Shown here: positions 57,034 to 64,000 of the stretch, piece after piece | Layout of the letters: every line of letters starts with the position of its first letter | How positions within the stretch are numbered: position 1 is the stretch's first letter | Assembly (NCBI GenBank): GCA_010909165.1 | Contig: MU008155.1 | Location: 2,232,001-2,296,000, forward strand | Length of the DNA: 64,000 nt | From: Anthoceros angustus | Taxonomy: Eukaryota; Streptophyta; Anthocerotopsida; Anthocerotales; Anthocerotaceae | Reading direction: 5' to 3' | Notes under the pieces: generated by a model | What the model saw: only the letters and a program-made list of their open reading frames with translations | Database searches by the model: none | What the model was told of the DNA's origin: nothing | Translations under genes and position numbers: made by a program

Positions 57034-57340
57034 TGACTCAAGGGCAAGCTTATTAGCTAGACTCTTTACAGCTCTCTCAATACAAGACTTGCATCGCACT
57101 ATGAACTAAATGATCATCACTCTTCAAAGCCCTTACTCTAGCCCTTATATATCTCACAGGCTGACCTCAACTAGGCAGCTGTTAACTTAAGAGATTCTTG
57201 CAGACCACTCATCACTAAGAGTCCTCTCTAAGCAGTTCCTCATTAGTGGCTCCAGTTCCTCTTTAATAAGAGATTGCAGGAACACAGGCATATTGTTAAT
57301 AGGGCAGTCACTAATTAGCTTTTTATCTTTTCTATTTTTC
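57034..57340 (+). mobile_element. LTR-like repeat, right part
   Basis: This continues the element begun at 53975-54483 when compared with the unbroken copy at 63305-63945 (reverse strand). Shared phrases include TTGACTCAAGG, CTCAACTAGGCAG and AAAGCCCTT. The following 57340-57959 holds only AT-rich and then GC-rich leader-like sequence. Confidence 0.75.
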
Positions 57341-57959
57341 CACTTTATTTCACCAATAGCGTTATTGTTACTGCTTCAAAAAATGAAGTTATGGCTGCTG
57401 ATTACTGTAAATGAAGCGGGAAGGGCGGGCCATGGATCGCCCGCATGGCAACTTTCCCATGCATGGTAACTTCCCATGCTCTGTAGTGTACATACTGTAC
57501 CTACGGTCTTGACAGTTGACAGGTTCAGTGAGTATGGACTTCCAAGCTCTGACCTGACCGCGGGCCTGGGTGATGGTTAAGTAACCCGGGTTAAACTCCG
57601 GTTGCTGCTGCTGCTTGCTGCTGCTCTCGTGTCTCGTTGCTCTGCATAATCGCGGGTGGAGGATTATCCCATCCCCCCAGCCTGCTTGCCGTGCCGCGCC
57701 CTGTTGTGTTGGTTTCGCATCTGGAGGACCTGCAGGCTGATGGGAGATAGGTACTCGTTCCTACAGAAGAGGCAGAATTTGGGGAGAGCGCTTTTTGGTG
57801 CTCCGGCTCGGAACCCTGTGGCAGGTGGAGAGGAAGAGCATCGTAGTTCTGGGCAGTGGAACGGAGGGAGGCGGAACAGTGTACGGGCTTTGTCGAATTG
57901 GGATGGGTGGGCTGCTGCCGGGGAGAGGTCGCTGAGCTGGGGGTTTGGGGGGAGAGGAG

Positions 57960-59884
57960 ATGGGGCTGTTTGCAGTGGACCAGTGGCGCTGCGATAGCCA
58001 ATTGTACTTTCTCACGCATATGCACGCAGATCATACAAATGGGCTGTCTTCCAGCTGGAGGCGGGGTCCAATCTATTGCTCTATTGTCACTGCCGGCCTG
58101 TTGCTCACCAAGTTCCAGGGCTTCGACGACACCCTGGTGCACGCTCTTGAAGTCGGGAGCACAGCTCACCTGTCCGTTCCCCAGCAGCATGGGGAGCCTC
58201 GGTCGCTCGAGGTGACGCTGATTTCGGCCAATCATTGCCCTGGTAATTGGGTTGCTGCTCTGCGGTAGCGGGGTGGAGGAGGGCTGTTTCATTGATGCCA
58301 GAGCCCGGGAAGTGAAGATGAGAGTGTGTGCCGTGGTTTTTCCAGGAGCCGTGATGTTCCTGTTTCGTGGGGATTTCGGTTGCATACTGCACACAGGCGA
58401 CTTTAGGTGGGATGCAGAGGAAGGGTCCGACAAGGGTATGGAGCAACTGCTGACTGCCCTCGACGGAGGGTCAGTGGATCGGCTCTATCTTGACAACACT
58501 TTCTGTCATCCTCGTTTCAAATTTCCTCCCCGAAATGTGGCTCTGCAGCAGGTCTTCTAGCTAAATTTTGTTTAAGTTCCCGTGATTCGTGCTCATGAAG
58601 AGTAGCGATGTTCTAGGATCAGAATCAGTCCTTGGAAAGCAGAGTTGCTACTTCTTTTGATGCTACCTCTCTTCTATACTTTCAGGTTATTGAGGTTGTT
58701 GCCAACCATCCCCACCATGACATAGTCGTTGGAGTTGACTCACTCGGGAAGGAGGAGCTGCTTGTGAAGATAGCGGAGGCATTCAGTACCAAGGTTCTCT
58801 TGTTCAGCCTGTGCACTATGTATCCTGTTTACTCCGCTCCACAACTGGGATTGAAAGGCATAGTTTGCACGGCTGTTTCACAACATTTTGCTCATGTCAG
58901 TTTGTTTTCACTGATAAGTATGTTCATCTTCTGTAGATTTGTGTTTGGCCTGAGCGCTTGCAAACTTTGCGGCTACTAGGATTGCCAGATGTTTTTACAA
59001 CTGATTCCACAGCCACCCGCATTCGTGCTGTGCCACGTTACAGCATGTCGGGAGAGACATTACAGGTGCTGAATAGTATGTTTCGACCAACTATTGGAAT
59101 TCTTCCTACTGGTTGCATATGTCTCTGCAGGCCAAGCTGTTGGGATGTCAGCACGCAGTGTGAGGAACAAACCTGCGACCCCGATGGGAGGGACCAATTG
59201 GCGAAGCCAACTTCTGAGCAGCTTCCAAGCCATCTGGTGAAGGGCAGGTCGGGTCAGTCCAGACTGCTGGAGCAGTGTAAGTGCTCTGTTGGCCCCGATG
59301 GAGTGTCTGGGAGCATTCACATTATAAAGTACTCTCTGCACTGCTCCTTTTCAGAGCTGGGCTCTTTTCTTAGGATAGTAAAGCCCAAGATGGTTGTTGG
59401 TATGGTGCCGTCCCCAAGAAGTCTTGACACAGATCCAGCTCGGCATTTTCGTTGTCTGCTGAAGGAGTCGAATCTGGAACAGGATCTCTCTCCAGCTGCT
59501 ACTCTGAGGCACTTCAGGATCATGGAGACGGCAAAGGCGAATTTGAGAAAGTCGAGCATCGCATCTCGGAAGCCTGCCATTCCTAAGTCCAGTAAGGTGG
59601 GGCCCTACAGACGCAAGAGATCGACCACAATTTACCGGTCCCGAAGGAAAAGGGGAGGCACGCAGCTGCTAGCATCTGTGGAAGAGGAAGACCCTTTGCA
59701 ACGTACAACCACGGCCTTGGGAAGCCTACCGCAAGTGAGAACGCATCAATCCTCAGGGTCCTCTGTGAAGGAGGAACTTGCTTGGGCAGACCAGAAACCA
59801 GTGTTGCAGCCATTGCCAGGAGAATTATTGAAGAACACCAATGGGACGTACCAGGCTGTAAGGGTGAAGACGGAGCCCATGTGA
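57960..59884 (+). CDS. SNM1/Apollo-type metallo-beta-lactamase nuclease
   Basis: Exon 1 (57960-58242) starts MGLFAVDQWR and has FLTHMHADHTNGL, the HxHxDH metal site, and LISANHCPG. Exon 2 (58346-58551) gives AVMFLFRGDFGCILHTGDFRW and DRLYLDNTFCHPRF. Exon 3 (58686-58793) gives VIEVVANHPHHDIVVGVDSLG. Exon 4 (58937-59075) gives ICVWPERLQTLRLLGLPDVF and IRAVPRYS. A later exon carries SIHIIKYSLHCSFSELGSF and KPKMVVGMVPS, the beta-CASP end. This order fits SNM1B/Apollo, a 5' exonuclease for cross-link repair and telomere ends. The tail (59580-59884) is basic then acidic and ends in VKTEPM. The junction within 59076-59290 was not resolved. Confidence 0.88.
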
Positions 59885-60210
59885 CCGTCTTGCTTTCCTT
59901 TCCCTTCCACTGTACATATTAGGAGACTGTGCTCGAAATTGTGCACAGTTCTGTTGGCTAGTTTGCCTTGTACAAAAGCTGTGCTCCGCTGCTTGGTGTA
60001 GCCGGGTACTCCGCTCTTGCAATTTGTGCATGAGTCTCAGATACTTAATATTTGTGTTATAGCCCTGTCCACTTACTGCTCAGATGTTTTCTGCGCTTGA
60101 CAAATTTTTAGTGGACTTCATAAGCGATAGCCGTCTGTCCAGGTTCGCACCCATGCTCTGCCTTCGGCACGCGTGTGTATTGACCTCGATACGCTTCTGG
60201 CTTCCCGCTC

Positions 60211-62747
60211 ATGGCTCATCTCCTAGCCTGCGGCAAAAGCTGGATTAGGCCACCTGAGTGGTCGAAGTTCAGCAGATGGTCGCAACCGTTCTCGGAGTCA
60301 CGACACCAGTCAGGAATGTGTGTAAGGGGCAATGATTTACGGACCTGCCACTCGCAGGAGCAGGATGCAACCGATGTGGGTGATGGGTTGAAGCTGCCAC
60401 AATCTCGTACTGCGTTTGGGGCGGCAAGTGGCGTGAGGTACTCCTTTCGGTTCAGACAGGTACAGCTTTGTTACGGACGCTGTCCAATTTGCACACTGCC
60501 GAGGGTGTTGATGTAGGACTCATCCAACCCGGTCTGATGATGATGCTTGGTGTTCGCAGAGAGGCAACAAGTCTTCACTCTCCGGAGTCATTTGGAGATT
60601 TCAGCAGCCTGTGTGACGAGGGGAAGTTGAGCGAAGCGTATCAGTGTCTTGAGAGGCTCAGTCAACAAGGGCTCCACGTTTCCGTTGCAACGTTGGGTCG
60701 GCTTTTGCAGGGCTGCATCAGACTGAAAGATGTGGTGGTCGGCAGGCAAGTGCATGCTCTGATCGTCCAGCATGGTTACGAACGGGATGGAGCTCTGGGT
60801 GATCATTTTGTTTGCTTATATGCTGTTTGCGGAAGGTTGCAAGAAGCGGCCCAAGTGTTTGGCAACCTGCGAGCACCAGGAGTGTATGCATGGGCTGCCA
60901 TCATTTCTGCATATGTCAAACATGGATTCGGACACCAGGCTGTATGGCTGTATAGCCGACTGCGAGTGTCAGATGTGAAGCCTAATGACTACGTATTTGT
61001 TGCTGCTATTAGAGCTTGCTCCTGTGCAAAGGCACTGACAGCAGGCAGGTTGGTTGAAGCCGACGCAAGGGTCAGTGGGTTCGGCTCAAATATGTTTGTT
61101 GGGAGCGCACTCATAGACATGTATGCGAGGTGTGGTAACCTGGCAGATGCACGCAAGGTGTTTGACGGATTGCCGACCAAGGATTTGGTTGCATGGAGTG
61201 CGATGATTGGAGGCTATGCTCGGCAAGGGGATGATCAAGGAGCACTGGAACTGTTTGTGGAGATGCAAGTAGAGGGCATGAAGCCAAACAAGGTCACAGT
61301 CTTGAGCATGCTGAAAGCGTGCTGCAAAGTGGCAGCGTTAGAACAGGGCCAGCTACTCCATGCTTATATTCTGGGAAGTTGTTGGGAGCTGGACCTTGTG
61401 GTTGGGAGCTCACTGATCGACTTGTATTGTAAATGTGCGGAGTTAAAGACGGCACAAGAGGTCTTTGACATACTAGGTACGAAGGATTTGGTGGTATGGA
61501 CTGCGATGATTGCAGGGTATTCACAAGAGGGTAGATTTGAGGATGCACTTAAGATTTATGAGCAAATGCTAGATACAGGCATGCAGCCGGATCAGGTCAC
61601 ACTGGTCACTGTCCTGAAAGCATGCGCCAGTGTGGCAGCTCTAGGACATGGTAAGCTGCTTCATGCCCAGGCAGCAAACATGGGCCTCACTTCAGAAGTC
61701 TTCGTCTGCAATTGCCTTATCGACATGTACTCCAAGTGCGGGAATCTGGAGGATGCACGGAAGGTTTTTGATGAGCTCCTGTTTCGGGATCAAGTGACAT
61801 GGACCACGATGATAGTGGGATATGCTCAGCATGGAGACCCTCAGGTGGTGTTGCATCTCTTCAGAGAAATGCAAGTGGAGGGGATGAAGCCAGACAAAGT
61901 CACACTTATAGCTGCACTCAATGCATGCTCCAGTGCCACGTCTTTAAGTCAAGGCAAGCTAATCCATACCTGTGTTGTGGAAGGTGGATTCGAGGCAGAT
62001 ATTCAAGTGTGCAATTCCCTCATCGACATGTATGCCAAATGCGGAAGCCTGGGCGATGCTTGCAGAGTCTTCAACAAATCAGCAAAAACAGACACAGTAT
62101 CTTGGAACTGCATGATTCAGGGATATGCAATGCATGGGTATGCACAAGGTGCCCTCCATCTGTTTCAGCAAATGCGACAGGAGGGCTTGCGGCCCAGCAA
62201 AGTTACGTTCCTCTGTTTGCTCTCTGCCTGTAGCCATGCTGGCTTAGTTGATGACGGGCTCTGCTTGCTGCGATCCATGTTGACAGACTTTGGCATTGCC
62301 CCAGAACTCGAGCACTACGTGTGCATAACAGATCTTCTTGGGCGATTTGGAAAGGTGGAGGAGGCCGAGGAGTTCGTCAACAGGCTTCCCATGCAACCCC
62401 ATGTCGCATTATGGACTTCTTTGCTTGGAGCCTGCCGGACTCACAACAATGTAGAGCTTGGACGGCGTGCATTTGAGGCCATCTTGAACCTGAATCCAAC
62501 CAATGTTGCCCCATATGTTCAGCTGTCAAACATCTACGAAGCTGCTGGCAGGCTGGATGAAAAAGCGGCTCTGGTGTCAGAAACTTTGAAGATTTGTGCA
62601 CGAAAGGAACCTGGTCTGACCTGGATGGAGTGTGATGAACAAGTACATGTTTTTTCCGCAAATGATAGGCAGCACCCCGAGAGACAACAGGTTTACGTTG
62701 AGGTGAAGAGATTAGTGGAGAAAATCGCAAAGCCGTCGAGTCTGTGA
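60211..62747 (+). CDS. PLS-class PPR protein with E and E+ motifs, spliced N-terminus
   Basis: The long frame begins by 60468, but a better model joins 60211-60437 to 60560-62747 by an intron with GT at 60438 and TTCGCAG at 60553-60559, phase kept, giving 804 residues. This adds MAHLLACGKSWIRPPEWSKF and a basic Ser-rich stretch like an organelle transit peptide. Then come about 15 PPR motifs in L-S-(P-L-S)n order (for example LIDMYARCGNLADARKVFDG, and LVAWSAMIGGYARQG), P2-L2-S2 and E1-E2. The E+ segment (ANDRQHPERQQVYVEVKRL) ends in KPSSL without a DYW domain. It is likely an organelle RNA-editing or processing factor. Its E+ end differs from the cluster at 11.7-20.5 kb. Confidence 0.93.
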
Positions 62748-63114
62748 ATCTGTATATATAGTACCAACTGGGCCCTCTTGTTGAACATTTAGAGCTCCCA
62801 TTTGGCGAAACATAAGAATTTTGAAACCGTCATAATGTCATTGCTTGAAGAATGAGAACGAAATTTGCTGGTTTGGAAATGGTTATAGTGTCCTTGGTTG
62901 ATAACAAATATGAGATTATCAGAGAATGAGATTAGCTGAGAGACATAAGAAAGCCTTCGAGTGACGTATTGGTAAAATAAAGTGGAAAGGTGAAAATTTA
63001 AAAGAAGGAAAAAAATTAATAGTAGTCGTGTTGCATGCGTCATGCAAATCTCTAATAGAAGGATTGCTGCAGCCACTAATGAAGAGCCGGCTAGAGAGGG
63101 CTCTTACAATAATA
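62748..63114. other. 3' flank; nothing recognised
   Basis: This is AT-rich non-coding sequence after the PPR stop. It probably contains that gene's polyadenylation site. Confidence 0.4.
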
Positions 63115-63300
63115 AAACAAACATACGTTGTTATAAATGTGTGTCCAAATGGACACACAAACGTCGTGATTAAGCATCGGTACTTAGATGGGGTGCCTAA
63201 AGGGAGTGGATGCCCTTGGTGCAAGTAGCTTAGGCACCCCATGGTACAAGTTGTTAAGTACCAAGTCCCATGACGGAAATCCATCCTTAGTGGACTTAAA
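63115..63300 (-). mobile_element. Dispersed repeat, copy on minus strand
   Basis: This is the reverse complement of 38029-38216. It holds the palindromic phrase GTGTGTCCAAATGGACACAC near 63138-63157, absent in perfect form from the other copy. It is followed by a (CTT)n run at about 63305-63326. Confidence 0.75.
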
Positions 63301-63304
63301 TAAA

Positions 63305-63945
63305 ATTCTTCTTCTTCTTCTTCTTAGTGAGGATTCTTAGTGATCAGTGGTTTCTAAGAACCCTGAGTTAACTGCCTAGTTGAGGCGAGCCGACGGGATA
63401 TAGAAGTATTAGAGCAAAGGATATAGAAGGGACGGGATATGGAAGTGTTAGAGCAAAGGATATAGAAGGCTTAGAGCAAGGGCTTTGAGTTTAGGAACAT
63501 TCAGTTCATGTGTGCTGCAAGCCTTGTGTTGAGATAGTTGTGGAGAGCCTAGCTAGTGAGCTTGTCCTTGAGTCAAGGGGAGTAGCAAATTAGGCATAGA
63601 TAGCCAGACTCAAGTGTGTATTTCTAGGAATAAAAAGCATCACCTCCTGAGGCTCAAGTGTGTATTTCTAGGAATAAAGAACAGCACCTTCTCATACTCA
63701 AGTGTGTATTTCTAGGAATAAAGAGCACCACCTCAAGGAGGTGACCTACGAGTCGTCAATTGACGGCGGGCTACTCGGAGCCTAGTGTTGCGTCGTGAAG
63801 TAGTTGAGAGCGTTGAAAATTGTGCAAGTCTTTACGTGGTGTGAATTGGCGATATCCTAGACCGTTAGGAAGCCAGCACTTGCCACTTCCGTACTGACTG
63901 CGTAATGAGGGCGTTACTCCTTGGGTGTATGAATCTGTATTAGCA
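63305..63945 (-). mobile_element. LTR-like repeat, unbroken copy
   Basis: On the minus strand it matches 53975-54483 followed by 57034-57340 without the insertion. It contains its own short tandem repeats: GGATATAGAAG-type at about 63395-63470, and CTCAAGTGTGTATTTCTAGGAATAAA-like units of about 50 bp at 63610-63725. No coding capacity is seen, and it runs close to the window end. Confidence 0.75.
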
Positions 63946-64000
63946 ATACATAGTACGTTTGGGCCTCTTGTATACCAAAACATGAACATGAAAGACGGAA

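Noticed and set aside
57591-58446. Minus-strand frames of 280 and 113 codons.
   Set aside because: Antisense to the leader and first exons of the SNM1/Apollo gene, with low-complexity composition and no domain.
1-64000. Search for tRNA and rRNA genes by eye (GTTCGA T-loop words and conserved rRNA blocks).
   Set aside because: No word was found with a matching stem and anticodon arm. A tRNA scan would be needed to be certain.

Overview
This is a nuclear genome segment from a green plant. The genes are split by many short introns (about 80-120 bp) with GT/AG borders. Long, nearly intronless PLS-type pentatricopeptide repeat (PPR) genes sit beside plant families: a plastid-type ABC1 kinase, an ATL RING-H2 protein, ALIS/CDC50 and purple acid phosphatase. 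Short introns plus abundant PPR genes and relics suggest a seedless land plant such as a Selaginella-like lycophyte or a hornwort. The sequence alone does not settle the species.

Layout. 1-10,200 is transposon-derived or unrecognised: a 1.7 kb segment present twice, a CENP-B/pogo-type (DDE_1) transposase relic, a PIF/Harbinger transposase relic and GC-rich minisatellites. 11,700-21,300 is a PPR cluster: one gene on the minus strand and a close paralogue on the plus strand, head to head, followed by a broken copy of the paralogue's 3' end. 21,800-31,800 carries an ABC1 kinase (-), a membrane RING-H2 protein (+) and a CDPK-like kinase (+). 31,900-38,300 is a gene desert with at least five unrelated minisatellites and a recent 0.78 kb tandem duplication. 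39,300-53,400 is gene-rich: ATL RING-H2 (+), ALIS (-), proteasome alpha-2 (-), a decayed PPR (+), TRAX (+), a secreted DUF3455-like protein (-) and purple acid phosphatase (-). 54,000-57,350 is a nest of Copia fragments inside an older repeat. 57,960-62,750 holds an SNM1/Apollo-type nuclease (+) and a second subtype of PPR gene (+). The window ends in dispersed repeats related to those at 38 kb and 54-57 kb.

Functional links. Three intact or near-intact PPR proteins are probable organelle RNA-binding or editing-site factors; all have E-type tails but no DYW deaminase. The other genes are housekeeping: protein turnover, RNA processing, lipid flipping, phosphate release and DNA-end repair. No operon-like cooperation is implied.

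Caution. Four near-perfect tandem duplications differ mainly by 1-2 base indels, and two of them break a PPR reading frame. They may be assembly errors rather than biology.
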